A stretch of DNA of 64,000 bases. It comes from Chamaecyparis obtusa (lineage: Eukaryota; Streptophyta; Pinopsida; Cupressales; Cupressaceae). Location of the stretch: contig BSBK01003559.1 in the NCBI GenBank assembly GCA_027943335.1, forward strand, positions 124,001-188,000, written 5' to 3'. Position 1 is the first letter of the stretch; each line of letters opens with the position of its first letter. Under the pieces are notes generated by a model. That model was not told where the DNA came from. It did not search any database and was given only the letters and a program-made list of their open reading frames with translations. The position numbers and the translations under genes were made by a program. Of the stretch, positions 23,713-35,361 are shown one piece after another.

Positions 23713-24202
23713 TGTTAGAGTTTTAGGTGACTTTACAACACCCCTAGGATCAAATAAAAAACCAAGATAACTTTCACAACAAAATGGAAAGACAATTACA
23801 TTAAGATGCAATAATGATGTTATTGATAATGGACATACTTAAAATGTACATAATGAGCCTGCTTATATAGGCAAGACAATAAGAGACTATGATAAGGAGT
23901 AGATAATTTATCACCCACACAAGGTGGAATCACATGTACACAAAAGGTGGATCATCCTCCATTATGAAATGAAGTATGTGAAACATGTGGATGATGATAA
24001 TGTGATATGTGCAGTAAAGGTGGATCTCACTCATAAAGTGGAATGTGATAACAACTATCACCACCTAAAGTAGAATTTCTCCTACACCATGTGCAAATAT
24101 AGGTGCAAACTCCTAGTTGTCTCCTATGCAAACTAATATGCAATTCATTATCCTAAGTAAGATTAAGTAAAGTATAATTAGGAATATTTAATTACACCAA
24201 CA
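23713..24202 (-). repeat. 5' LTR (right copy), 490 bp
   Basis: Begins TGTTAGAG and ends CCAACA on the plus strand; on the minus strand it is TGTTGG...CTAACA. CTATATAA on the minus strand (23873-23880) matches the TATA position in the left copy. It is longer than the left LTR by about 32 bases near 24050-24080. Confidence 0.9.
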
Positions 24203-25400
24203 CTTCTCAGGCTTTGGAGGTAAGTGAGGAATGGGATCAACCTGCTCCAAAGCCTACAATTGAGTTTGAATAATTTCATATTACCCCTATAGAAGGAAAG
24301 AATTATCTAGAAGACAAAGAAGGATTAGATGAAGGAAATTGAGAAAGCACTAAATATGCTTGCACAATATGTGTAGAGACATCATTCTAAAGATCAAATC
24401 ATTAGACACAAAAATAAATGTGGCCATACAAGAAGAAGCATTACTAAGGAAAGTGAACAAACAAACTAGTGTTTTTGCTACCATGGACAATAATCTTTAT
24501 TTTAAATTTAAAGATGATGAATTAGTGATAGTAGTTGTAAATATTGATGATATTATATTTGTTGGAGATTATGATTATGTATGCAATGAGTTTTCTAAGG
24601 AAATGTAGAAGAAATTTGAGATGACAATGATTGTCAAGTTTTATTTCTTTCTTGGTCTTCAAGTTACTCATATGAAAGGTGGTATCTTCATTTCTCATAC
24701 CAAGTATATCAAGGAGATGTTAAAGAAGTTTGAAATGGAAAATTGTAAACTACTTGGAATCCCCATAGCTACTGGTTGTTATTTAAGCAAGGATGATGAA
24801 TATTTGGAAGTTGATTAGAATCTTTACGAATCTATGATAGGAAAAATATTGTACTTGACTACTTCAAGACTAGATATTGTGCATGCAATTTGTTTGGTTT
24901 CAAGATATTAAGCTAATCCTAAGCAATCTCATGATAAGGAAATAAAAATATATTTAGATGTTTGAAAGGAAATTCACACTTTGGATTATTGTACAAAAAA
25001 TAATGATTTTATCTTGAAATCCTTCACTAATGATGATTGGGTCAAGTGTGAAGATGATAGAAGAAGTAAATGTAGTAGTGCATTTTTCTTGGGAGATATT
25101 TTTCTCCCTTGGATAAGCAAGAAGAAATATTCAATGTCATTATCTACAAAAAAGGTAGAGTACATTACAATAGCATCTGGATGCACACAAGTGATGTGGA
25201 TGAAACAAAATTTTAGAGATATCAAGGTAATATATGATGAGACAATTCTAATTATGTGTGATAATACATGTTCTATTAACATTTCAAAGAATCTAGTGAT
25301 GCATTCAAGGAATAAACACATCACTATCCAATATTGCTTCTCGAGGGAGAAATTTGTAAAAAGGTAAGTCGGATTAGAGTTTATGCCCATAGAGGATCAG
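24203..25400 (+). pseudogene. Copia RT (C-terminal half) and RNase H, decayed
   Basis: Frames give NNLYFKFKDDELVIVVVNID with the catalytic block VNIDDIIF (YVDD family; both Asp kept), FFLGLQVTHMKGGIFISHTK, YESMIGKILYLTTSRLDI, then RNase H: DDRRSKCSSAFFLG, WISKKKYSMSLSTKKVEYI, MCDNTCSINISKN and HSRNKHITIQYCF. A stop separates RT from the linker, and a frameshift lies in the thumb. The end near IEDQIIDIFTKVL is the usual copia C terminus. The N-terminal half of RT and most of integrase are absent. Confidence 0.88.
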
Positions 25401-25516
25401 ATTATAGATATATTCACTAAGGTACTGTTAAAGGACTCTTGTGAGTATCTCTGATAGAAGTTAGGGGCTATTGTCCATCCTCCTTCAAACTAGATGCATA
25501 AAATTGGTGCATCTTT

Positions 25517-26407
25517 GAAGAGGGAGACATAATGTTATTTTTGTCTCCTGGATTGATGTGGTTGCTACTCTCAGGGTTTTGGGAAAATGTGTGTCAACCT
25601 TATAGTTACATATGGAAGCTATTTTTAGTAATTCTTTCACTTGAGCATGAAACATTTCCTATTTCTTTTATGGAGGTTCATTTTGGATATATAAGCATGT
25701 CAGTAAAGTTTCGTGGAAAGATCATGTCTGGTTTTGAAGAAATTTTTGGTTTTTTGACAAGGTCGTACGAAAACTTCAAACTCAAATTTGAATGTGTTAG
25801 AGGATCTGAAAGGGGTCGAACCTCATTAAGGACAATACTATGTGGTCCCCACTCTAGAGAGTTTTGAGAGGTCTCCAAAAAGTGCTTATAATAGAAAATT
25901 AGATGCATGCTTCAAAAGTTATGGACTCCGAAAGTTGGGTCTCCTAAAATACGAAATATAAAAATGTGTCAAATATGTAAATGAGTTGTAAAGGGGAGTT
26001 ATATATGTTGGTGTGTGTATTGAAACATCATAGGACATATTTGATTGGAGATAATATGGAAACCTCTTTTAGGGTGGTTTTAGCCCATGGTTTTATAATA
26101 CAATTTTACGTTTTCTTGTATTGCATATCCTATATAGTAGGTGCGTAAGATGGATGTTTTATATAAGAGTCTTATGGCTTTCAAGTTATCTCTAGATCTC
26201 TAGTCAATGATACTCCTAAGAGATTCTTTCTCTACAAGTATATTGTAATATGTTATTGATTGCTAAATAATATATTGGGTTGCTTTTGGAGTGTGGGGTT
26301 TTTTCTCCTGGAAGAGTTTTCTCCACGTAAATCATTGTGTTGTGGTATGAATGCTTTTTTTAGAAAAAGATTTTGTAATGTGAAAAAGACATAAGAATTT
26401 TTTTTAC
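25517..26407 (+). repeat. Polypurine tract and 3' LTR of the plus-strand copia
   Basis: GAAGAGGGAGAC (25517-25528) precedes TGTTATTTTTGTC at 25533, the LTR start. The LTR runs to about 26407, through a T-rich end with the phrase TTTCTCCACGTAAATC, common near copia LTR ends. No partner LTR was found in the window, so the right end is uncertain. Confidence 0.6.
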
Positions 26408-28040
26408 ATTATTCTCCCCTTAGGGTTAGTGTAGGAAGTTGTTTCACTACTTAACTTCCTTACATAGGGGAGCAACAAAGGTGGCAGTTTCTTGGTAGCA
26501 GAAAAAGTGTTGTAGAGATGATTTATCCCTATGAGGGGAAGTATTGTAGCTATTAGAGATGTACTTGAAAGGGGGAGATATACTTGTAGTGCACCCTTTT
26601 TCCTTGATGTCAAAGAGGGATAGAGTTACAGATGGAGAGTGTAACATACAAAATGGCAAGAAATGCTAGGATAGATCACTCACCAAAGTATATGTTATAT
26701 TTAGGAAGAACCAAGACCTTGAAACAAAGGAAATCCAATTAGCCTAAGGTAAGGTGCCAATTCATGGTCTTCACAATGTAGGGTCTTAGATTGCGGTCTT
26801 CCTTTCCCTAAGAGAAGGAGTTGTAAATGATATGTAAGAGAGGAAAATTATCTATGAAAGTAAGTGTTATGAAATGACAAAGAGGGAAATATAATAACCT
26901 TGAGGGCTAGTAGAGGATGCAAGTTCAGATTTGAAAATGAATTGTCAAACAACACTAAAAACTAAAAGAAAGCTAGATCTAGAACCCAGGAAGCCGAAGC
27001 TACAAACTGTGAAAATTTGAAGGTCCCTCGAATAGGTCAACGTCCCTGGTATAGGTTGACTTATGGGGTATAGGTCGACTTGGTACTTGACTATACTAGA
27101 AACAAAAATAGTTTTAGGATATGGTAGATCTTCTACTGGGCTTTCCAAATCTGCAACTAAAAATGTACTTTTGAATTGTAGGGTATAGGTTGACTTTGAC
27201 CTATACTTGAGATTGTCAGAATCCAAAAAATAAAGTAGATCTAGGAAGTTCTTCCAAATGGGTCCCTGAATCTATATTTGTATCTCTCTTTCAAACATGC
27301 GTCCGCACACAAGAGAGAAGGAGAAATTTTTGGGGGAGGGGGATTGCCTTGGTCAAGCCCCCGTTTAGGAATTAACCTTGAAATGATAAATGAAATGAAA
27401 TAAGTGCTATCATGTAGTAACAATTAAACAACAATGTAGTATATCATACACTGTAAATGCAGTCATTCTTAGAATGTGATCAAATATGTTGATGCAATAT
27501 CTTTGACTCAACACAAAAAACAAAAGGAAATCATGTAAGACAAAACCTTATGTAGTAGATGCTTATAATTCACCTCAATGTAGGATTGAAGAAAAAGAGG
27601 AAGATGACTTGAATGTTATGTAGATCTCCTCCTTTGATGATCCACTTCTTTGTCTCCAATGAAGAAAGATGCTAGATCTATAGAAGTAAATGCATAAATG
27701 CTTGATTGAATGGATGGATGGATGAATGAATGGATGCCAATGAATGTTTTCTTTCTTTCTTGAACCCTTGAGAGTGATTACTTGATATGAGATAGCTTGC
27801 AATTGATGGATTGAGTGGATTTTGTCTTGAAATTGATGACTTGTCAAATGAAGTGAGAAGGCCTCCTTTTAAAATGATTTTGGGCTTCAAAATTGAGAGG
27901 TCCAACTACATTGGTTGGGAAAAAGTGAAAAAACTTGAAATGGGCCCCAAAATATCGCAAGTTAAAAACCTCAGGTATAGTTCGATCTCGACCTATATTG
28001 GGTATAGGTTTACTTGTGGGACCTATACCCGACAAGGTTC
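26408..28040 (-). mobile_element. Decayed LTR related to the one at 49 kb
   Basis: Read on the minus strand, the stretch has the same layout as the LTR at 49031-50663: a TATA-like TTTTAAAAGGAGGCC (about 27866), then CTCAAG/AAGAAAG and ATTCATTCAT words, then TTTCAAGGTT, GGGG-TTGACCAAGGCAA and CCCCC (27345-27390), then repeated GGTATAGGT words. No coding domain. The ends are not resolved, and no partner copy lies in the same orientation. Confidence 0.5.
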
Positions 28041-28383
28041 ACTTAACAAGAAAATCTTGGAGATATTGGGTGTGAAATTTTTTAGGAGGGAAACATATAG
28101 ATACATGAGAAAATGTGATTTTAATGTGAAATAGGTGGATAAATGAGAAATGGTGCATAAAAATTAGAGACAACTTAGAGTTTTATGCAATATTAGAGGA
28201 AGAAAGAGGACCTTGATTTAAATTATGTATATAATTGAATGTAATATGAGGCCCTAATGTAAGAAACACACTAAGGAGGGCTAAAATAGTTTGAAAAAGT
28301 GCATAAAAGTAAGTGCTTACTTTTTAAGACGGTATAGATAGATAAAATTGAGGGAGATGTAGTATAAGTGTTGCCATAAATGA
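28041..28383. other. AT-rich spacer, nothing recognised
   Basis: No coding or repeat signal seen before the copia 3' junction that begins at 28384. Confidence 0.5.
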
Positions 28384-29400
28384 CAAAGGGGAAGATTGTT
28401 GGTAGGTGACTTTGTGTTGTCATTGATGTCAAATTATTGATGTTGATGACTGTGAGAACAATATTAACTAGTGTTCCTCATTATATTGCCATAAATTATG
28501 AAAGTGGGAATTTGTTAGTAATGTGTGTTTAATGTTGTCATCAAAGTCAACTAGTTGTTTGCATTGATGTTAATCTAATGAAGATTTGTAATGTCTATTG
28601 TATGAGAAGATGAAATATAAAAGAAAGCGTAGTTGAAGTCTAATAGAGGTTTTTTATTGAGTATTCAAATGTTGTTCTCATGTTTAGTGATAATAGTGAG
28701 TCAGTATGTGATGTTTCTGGAAGGTAGAAGTATAGGAAGCTATAATACGTGGGAAAGAGTATTTGATGTCCTTATGGGAGAATGATCTATATTGATCCAC
28801 ATAAGATGTTAGTGGCTTTCACTTCTAGAGTTAATGAGTATGGTATGTGAATATTGCACTATCTATTTTTTAGGTCTACAAAAGTTTAGAGGTTGAGGTT
28901 GTATTTGGTTGTTTGTTGACAGTGAGGCTAGATGTCAAGACCTATATCAAAGAATGATTAGCATTGATTTTTGAAGGTGTACAATTTGGTGGACATGTTC
29001 AAAAGGTTCGTGTAGTGTTTTAGTTCAAATATATCATGTTGGTTTTCTTTGCAAGTGAAAATACATTTTTTTATGTTTCACATCGTTGTCTATGTTGTTC
29101 TCTAGTCAACTCAATGGATTATGTTGACTTGATTTATGACCCTTTGGTCTGGATATGCTTTGGAGGAAGAGTTGAGAGGTTTTTATGGATCTTTCCATGT
29201 CGTGGATAGATCCAAATTGAGTTATGTGCATTAGAGAATGTTTTTGGGTTAGCTAGTTAATTTGTTCTAATGTCTTTCTACACGTTACATTTGATGCTAG
29301 CTTTGGAGGATGTTGTGTTACATGTGCTTCATTCAAATTATTTGTAGGATGCATGATATGATGTATTTGCATCCCCTTTATCTTAGGGTGGACCACATTG
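28384..29400 (+). mobile_element. Copia LTR remnant with duplicated 3' junction
   Basis: AAAGGGGAAGAT is followed by TGTTGGTAGGTGACTTTGTG at 28397, a polypurine tract plus LTR start. A second, more decayed version (ATGAAAGTGGGAAT then TTGTTAGTAATGTG) follows about 110 bases on. The downstream kilobase is non-coding LTR-like sequence to about 29400. No partner LTR was seen. Confidence 0.5.
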
Positions 29401-30110
29401 AGTACAAGTGTTCATGGTGGCCAAATATGTTTAAATAATGCTTATATCTACCATAGTCTACCTTTTTATAATTTTGGTGATCAAGTTGATATATATTGGT
29501 GCATAGTTGTATGATTTGGACACAGATTGAGTGTGGATTGAATGTGATGTCAAAGTGATGTGAATGTGAAAGATTAGATGTGTGAGTATCTGAGATTGAT
29601 AGATTTTGTTATAGTGATTGATAAGGATATCCTTTGTCCTTTAAATTCATCATTTTCCTCTACTTACTAGAAGATAGTGAGTCCTTTTGGTAGCTTGTAC
29701 AAATTTGTATCTTTCCTTGGGATCATGCATCTCAATTTTGCAAGTGTTTTGTATCTTTCCCTCAAGTTATGTAATTTAGCTTATAAGTTATTCTTAGGAG
29801 TAGTGAGGTCCTTTTCCTTTCACGTAAAGTATTCTAATTTGTCCTTTTCCTTTGACCTAAAGTATTCTAATTTTCTATTCTTCTATTGATATAAGTTTAT
29901 CCATGTTAGGTTCAAAGAAAATAATGCATCTTTAATCATTAAGTGAATATCTTTGAGGTGGTTGTCTTTGCATTGTAACAAGTTGATTTGGAGTTCCTTT
30001 ATCCTAGTTTCAAGATTCAAAGCTATATGAGCTCATCCCAACCTCTTGTATATCTAGGGGGCCTTGATTCAAATTTCTCAAGTGTAGGAGGAGGTTGACT
30101 CACATCTTTT
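29401..30110. other. Non-coding stretch with a short duplication
   Basis: No gene is supported. A 33-base unit (TCCTTTTCCTTT, then AAAGTATTCTAATTT) is repeated in tandem at about 29808-29872. Confidence 0.5.
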
Positions 30111-30117
30111 GGTTTAG

Positions 30118-31060
30118 TTTGGTCTAGCTACAATGTAACAAAATAAAGTTTAATTTCTCTTAAAATAAAAATTCTATTATACATTACCTTTTGTGTAATA
30201 GAATCCCAAATCTTGTATTCTTTCATGTTATAACTACACCTAATGAAGATACATTTCACATCATTTCTCTCCAACTTTGTGTGCTTCTCCTTTGGCATAT
30301 ATGCATATGCCTCATAACCAAAAACTCTAAGATGTCTCAATCAAATCTTATGACCTAAACATACCTCCATAAGCATTTCATCAACAAGAGTTGATGTAAG
30401 AGACTTTTTATTCATGCAAAAAGTAATGACAACAATATTAACCTTGAAAATTTTGTTCTAGGCTAACAACACTCAATATATTGCTAACCTTCTCCATTAG
30501 TGTCTTATTCATTTTTATGAAAATCTATTATTCTAAAAATATATAGAGATTTCTATATATCAAAATGAAAATATTTATAGAATCTATCAAAACCATTAGA
30601 GAATAATTCACCACTATTATCAGTCCTTAAACAAAATTATTTTCTTTCTAGTTTATAAGTAAACTATTTCTTTAGATTTCTTAAAATTAACTAAAAACTA
30701 TGAATTTACTCTATATAAAATATACTCACATCCAAGTATAAATATCAATAAATGAAACATAATATATCAATTTTCCATTAACATCTTTAGAACCAAACAC
30801 ATTAGAATCAATGGATCCAACATACCGCAAGATTTATGAGAAATAAAATAAAATAACTTGGTTTCATTTTCCACAAATTCAATGCTTAGATAAATCAAAT
30901 TCAAAACTACAATTATTCAAACCTTCACTTAGGTTTTTAATACATGGAAGCCTATTATGATAGGATTAACCTAGTTACTAATGATTTTCAGTTTATAGTA
31001 CCTATGAAAAAGTTGGCAATTAATTTAAAGTATACATAAATAAAAAAAGATGGTATTGGT
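30118..31060 (-). pseudogene. Copia integrase fragment
   Basis: The minus strand reads, in several frames, LRTDNSGELFSNGFDRFYKY (second catalytic Asp region), MNKTLMEKVSNILSVVSLEQ (the third-acid Glu of the VAERMNRTLMEK motif is lost), then RHLRVFGYEAYAYMPKEKHT, KLERNDVKCIFIRCSYNMKE and YKIWDSITQKVMYNRIFILRE, the conserved copia integrase C terminus. RT would follow to the left but is missing. This is a truncated copy of a copia family different from the one at 1-4.5 kb. Confidence 0.85.
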
Positions 31061-31395
31061 GCTTTTATATCTTATATAACCAAGATTCAAGTCCCCATAG
31101 GGTCACTCTATATCGTGGTTCTCAATGGAGACTTTTTGATCTTGATCCTTGGTGAAATAATGAGGCTTCATGGTCATAGAGCTTATAGTGAAGGTTCAAG
31201 AAATTTTGTAAGGGCTTGAATCTTTGGTGAAATGGTAAGCATTCTTTCCTATAGTGCCTACAACCAAGGTTCAAGGCCCCACAATTTTTCTCTCTATCCT
31301 GGTTCTCAATGGAGAGTTGTTTATCTTGATCCTTGGTGAAATAGAGATACTTCTTTCCTGTAGAGCTTATGTTACAACTAAGGTTCAAGATTTTT
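31060..31395. repeat. Imperfect tandem repeat, about 95-bp unit
   Basis: A phrase beginning CTATAT/CC(G/T)GGTTCTCAATGGAG, continuing CTTGATCCTTGGTGAAAT and CATAGAGCTTATAG, and ending AAGGTTCAAG recurs at about 31108-31203 and 31291-31392. A shortened unit lies between them and a partial unit before. Because the unit stays in frame, the minus strand has a 121-codon open frame, which I regard as a by-product. Confidence 0.75.
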
Positions 31396-31599
31396 TTTAA
31401 TAAAAAATAGTCTTCCAGTTTTCTACTAGTTTCTCCTGCTCTGCTAAGTTTTGAATTTTCATGGTTCCTGATGGGATCAGGGAACAAATTCTCCCTCTTG
31501 GGGAGCCTTCCACATCGTAAAAATCTCTACATAATGGAGCTAGAGTCCCCAATGCATCAAAGAATACACATGATGCTATAATTTCTCAAACATAAGAGA

Positions 31600-32930
31600 T
31601 TGAAGGTCAAAAATTGAGGGTCTCTAATCCTAAACATGGAATTGAACTTCTAGAGGTAGTTTCCAACAAACCAAAATGGGGAAAAGAATTTGGTGGTGGT
31701 TTGTCTAATGGGTGGAAATAGGCACTATGGGTGGAAACCAAAAGGAGGTAGTGAAATAATTTGTTCCAAAGTGTTTTCAAACTAAGGAGGGAATGTTTAT
31801 TAAGATTCATGACTTAGTGGTTGATTGTATTACCTCCTCAATAAACAATACCTTAGTGGGGAATTTTTTTTCATTCAAACCAACCAATCATATGGTCAAG
31901 ATGTGGGCATCATAGAAATGAAAATTCAAGGGGAACATCACTATTAGTGTAATTTTAGGTGCTTTGTTTCTCTTCAAGTTTATTGCGGAGGACTTGATTG
32001 TCATGTTATCAAGGTCACAAGACTTTGGAAAAAACTTTCTCTCCCTCTACAGGTGGAAGCTAGGTTTTGATCCTACAATAGATCTTAGTAGAATAACTAT
32101 AGTTTGGGTTCATATGTATGGTCTACCACTGAAATTTTGAGATGAATACATTTTTTGCTAGATTAACAACACTTTTGGTCATTATGTTTCTATGGATGAG
32201 GTCACTAAATTGAACCAAAGTTATTTTTTACTTTCTTCTATGTTAATATGGTTGTTACTAAGACTCCCTAATTTTATCACCCCGCAATCCAAATTGGGGA
32301 AGTAAATGCAAGAATTAGTGTATGAAAACACTGCGATTTTCTACCAGAAATGCTCAAAATTAGGCGACATGATTTTTTACTATAAAGACCTTGATAAGGG
32401 ACCAAAAAAATGAAAGGGCATCTCTACTTCCCCTTTGGGAGTCACAACCCCCCTCCCCCAAGGTGGTAAGTTATAACTATGATAGTGATGAGTATCCCTT
32501 CATGGATTAATTGATGAAACTTTTGGAAACCCCTAAGAAATCTGAACATGAGGGATCCACATGTCACTTTGGCTCAAAAAAATCTTCTAGAAGAAGGATA
32601 AATCCCACTCTTACCATTGTATTACCTTAGCTAGGTGACACTCATGTCCTTATGTTACCCCAGCTAGGTGATACCCCAACCCCTACCTCCCTTGGCAAGG
32701 ATGGGGCCAAAGCATCCTTTAATCGACTACTTACACCCCCACCCTTTATTAAAACCTCCACATCAGTAGGTTCCTCAATAAGTTTTCTTATGAGTGATTA
32801 TGGTTGGACAACCCATAAAACTAAAGAACAAAAACAAGAAGGAAGATATTGGGTTAAAAACCAAGGTTGGTCACCCATCTCAACAGATCACAAGACAAAG
32901 GGAGATTACAAGGGAAATCACCAACGGTAG
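31600..32930 (+). pseudogene. LINE (L1-type) ORF1, decayed
   Basis: Frame pieces match plant L1 ORF1 (DUF4283 RNA-binding protein): FGKNFLSLYRWKLGFDPTID, LSRITIVWVHMYGLPLKF and NTFGHYVSMDEVTKLNQ, followed by a ruined zinc knuckle (VYENTAIFYQKCSKLGDM) near 32330-32370. A Pro- and Lys-rich tail with a 92-codon open piece (32652-32930) ends just before ORF2. ORF1 protein coats LINE RNA. Many stops and frameshifts are present. Confidence 0.75.
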
Positions 32931-32966
32931 AAAAACAAATCTATATTCCACAAGAAAAGATAAGAA

Positions 32967-33153
32967 ATGAGGTTCCTTTCATAGAACATGAGGGGTTTGA
33001 ATGACCCCCAAAAGAAATATGCTTTAAAATTTTTCATTTTTTAAAATAGTATTGATGCTCAACTTCTACAAGAAGTCAAGATGACATAATATTCTTTCAA
33101 CACAATTGCGAAGGTTTTGTGGGTTAGGTTTTCATTTTTGTATTAGGGAAGCT
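32967..33153 (+). pseudogene. LINE ORF2 start (endonuclease), truncated
   Basis: From an ATG the frame reads MRFLS, stop, NMRGLNDPQKKYALKFFIF and AQLLQEVKMT. This is the start of the L1 apurinic-type endonuclease (SWNMRGLN with the catalytic Asn, and LQE-KM with the catalytic Glu). The Trp of SWN is a TAG, one G-to-A change away. The ORF is cut at 33153 by a copia LTR. Confidence 0.8.
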
Positions 33154-33828
33154 TGTTGGGAAAATTGTGTGTTGTACACCTTGCATAATAATGCATACTA
33201 TTGTAATATTTTATTTAATTATATAAATGTTTCACATAGGAGCATCTAGATGGACGTGCAATATGTAGAGATTCCCATGGAATATTTGGGACCACTTGAG
33301 TTGTATTGTAACATTGTAATGCTATTTGATGTAATTATTTAATATAGGGCAAATAATTAAATAAAGTACCCAATATTGAATGTGGGTCAAAAGGGGATTC
33401 AGTAGCTCATGGTTTTAGCACATGGTTTATATAATACCACTTGTGGTTTTGTGGGAGCTTGTTTCTATAAAAGAAACCACGAGGATAGTTGATGAGATTA
33501 TCCAGGTTAGCATTTGTGGAGGTAGAAGCATGACATGGGATTTGTGGATTCATGCTTGTTCACAAGGAATGTTTGCTTATGGTTGGGGCTTCAAAGTCTT
33601 TTAAGGTGTATTGTAATGAACACATTACTGACTAATACATGGATGATGGATGCTTTTGGAGGCTGGAATTTTTTCCCCATTAAGGGTTTTTCTACGATAT
33701 ATCTTATGTCACATTTTTGTGGCTATGTTGTCTATTCTCTTCTATATAGATTCTAAATGTTTATTTGTATAAGATCTATAATGGATTATGTGGAAATTAT
33801 CATAAAATTGGCTCCAAGTTTCCTTACA
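33154..33828 (+). repeat. Copia 5' LTR
   Basis: Starts TGTTGGGAAAATTG and ends CCTTACA, followed two bases later by a primer-binding site. TATAAAAG (33466-33473) is a likely TATA box, about 360 bases before the LTR end. It inserted into the LINE ORF2. Only about 75 bases of internal sequence follow before the gypsy insertion at 33921. Confidence 0.8.
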
Positions 33829-33830
33829 CA

Positions 33831-33843
33831 TGGTATCAGAGCC
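33831..33843 (+). promoter_or_regulatory. Primer-binding site, initiator tRNA-Met
   Basis: TGGTATCAGAGCC, an exact match to the usual copia primer-binding site. Confidence 0.92.
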
Positions 33844-33920
33844 ATGGTATTGGTTGTTATAACCCTAGGCATGAATCCATGAGAATGCATGAAACAATGA
33901 GAGACATAGAAAGATATATG

Positions 33921-35296
33921 TGTAAACAAAATTTTCCCATCTTTGCAAAGCATCCTTTCAACTGCGTGCATTATTTATTATTTGCGGTGAGTATGTGAGT
34001 AGCAAAATGCAATCTACCACTTATCATCTCAACGTGTATCTTGGAATGGATTTCCATCCATTTGAGAAAGGCTCCCCACTCGAGTGCCATGTGTCCTTTG
34101 TGTCATTCATAACATTATTTTGCTTGTGAGATTGGGCCTTTCAAGGGATTTACACGTCTCAATCTCGTAGGTGTCCTCACGAAAAGGAAGAAAAGAAAAT
34201 ACAAGAGTCCTTACTCAAGCGACACATGAATCTTTTCTAGCCAGCCATAGTTCTTTTTGTTGGTGAGCCCAATTCTTCACAAAACTGTACACGTGGCCTT
34301 CTCTTGGGCATTTTAAGAAGATCGTCTCCCCTCCTTCCCATCTCTCAATGTCATTGTACTTCATGTCCCAAATTGTTCCTCGACCAAATGTTGTTATAGG
34401 TTTCTCAACTTTATTTCACACACCTATCAAAGCTATAGTTGAATCTCTATGTGTGTCCAAACATCTGTAATTCTGGAACTTCCTTAGTAAAGTACGATTG
34501 TTCCTCAGAAGAGATCTCCATTCGAAGTTGTTTCTGTTTCCCAAACACCACTATTGTGAGCCAATTTCTCTTGGGGATCATATTGTGTAAGACACCTATC
34601 TCCTAGGGATGGCGTAGAAAGCAACCTCTCGATTCCTTCAAGTGTGTGGTGTCACACCTCTTCAACAGTCATTTTCTTTCTTTGAATTTTGGGGTTCTTC
34701 CTACCCAGTGATATATAATGTTCATATGTATTGAAAAAGGTATTTCAATGAGGGATAACTTTTGAATCCTCACACTTATAGAAGCAAATCTCTTTTTCCT
34801 TAAACTGTATATATTTTATCAATCGTTAATACAAATCAATTTTTCATTCTTCCCTTTGGTATATATGGTGGTTCATTGTTCATTTTTAGATTTATGTGTT
34901 GTTTAGAACTTTAGCGTAGCATCTGTATTGCGTATTTGGAGTAGATTGTGCTTTTAAAGATTTTATGTTTCATATACATTACCATGTTCTCTGCCCTATG
35001 TTTGTAGGTTGAGCTTTGACTAGGTGTGTTTATGTTCTAGGTTTGGTTGGTTTCATAATTTTCCTTGAGATTCCTTGTTGGGAATAGCCTGTGCATTTAG
35101 TTGTTTAAAGTTTTCTAAAAGATTTGGCGTATCACCTTTTTCAATTTCATCATTTTCTAACTCTTTCCCTCAAAACAAAGTATGAAGATTTGACTTCTAA
35201 ATTTATGGAGGTTTCTCAGTGAAAAGCATTAGAGTCCCACATTCACCAAAGCTTCCCATATGTCATTACACTTAAGAGTTATTTTAGGTGTCAATA
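33921..35296 (+). repeat. 5' LTR of the 13.9-kb gypsy
   Basis: 1376 bp, matching 46407-47784 closely throughout. ATATATAATG at 34711-34720 is a possible TATA region; the other LTR has CTATATAATG at the matching place (about 47200). Confidence 0.93.
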
Positions 35297-35306
35297 GTCA
35301 TTTTTA

Positions 35307-35324
35307 TGGCATGCCCAGTGGGAC
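35307..35324 (+). promoter_or_regulatory. Primer-binding site of the 13.9-kb gypsy
   Basis: TGGCATGCCCAGTGGGAC lies ten bases inside the 5' LTR end. This is a typical plant gypsy primer-binding sequence; I have not assigned the tRNA with certainty. Confidence 0.8.
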
Positions 35325-35361
35325 ACCAAAAAAACATTCTATCTGAAGTCTTAGAGGGTGC

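Larger units (their letters stand above)
20367..24202 (-). mobile_element. Non-autonomous copia-type LTR element
   Basis: LTRs at 20367-20824 and 23713-24202 flank 2.9 kb. The five bases on each side are identical (CTTCT at 20362-20366 and 24203-24207), a perfect target duplication. On the minus strand a Met-type primer-binding site TGGTATCAGGGC follows the right LTR, and a G-rich purine tract precedes the left one, so the element runs right to left. No gag, protease, integrase, RT or RNase H could be recognised. The only coding signal is an unidentified frame at 22129-21243. Confidence 0.9.
10670..26407 (+). mobile_element. Plus-strand copia element, split by two nested insertions
   Basis: Three separated blocks join into one copia polyprotein in the right order. 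They are gag and protease start (10705-11463), the region from the end of protease through GAG-pre-integrase (20099-20366), and the late RT plus RNase H (24203-25400), followed by a purine tract and an LTR start at 25533. The gap between the first two is exactly one LTR element (11464-20098) and between the second and third another (20367-24202). Protein homology continues across both junctions: the first break falls between GDVY and LRQNILSV. Most of integrase and the first half of RT are missing, and the 5' LTR is not found. Confidence 0.8.

Noticed and set aside
24986..25390. 134-codon minus-strand frame opposite copia RNase H
   Set aside because: It is the antisense shadow of a well-recognised plus-strand RNase H domain.
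31122..31487. 121-codon minus-strand frame as a gene
   Set aside because: It follows from an imperfect tandem repeat that stays in frame; no domain and no supporting context.
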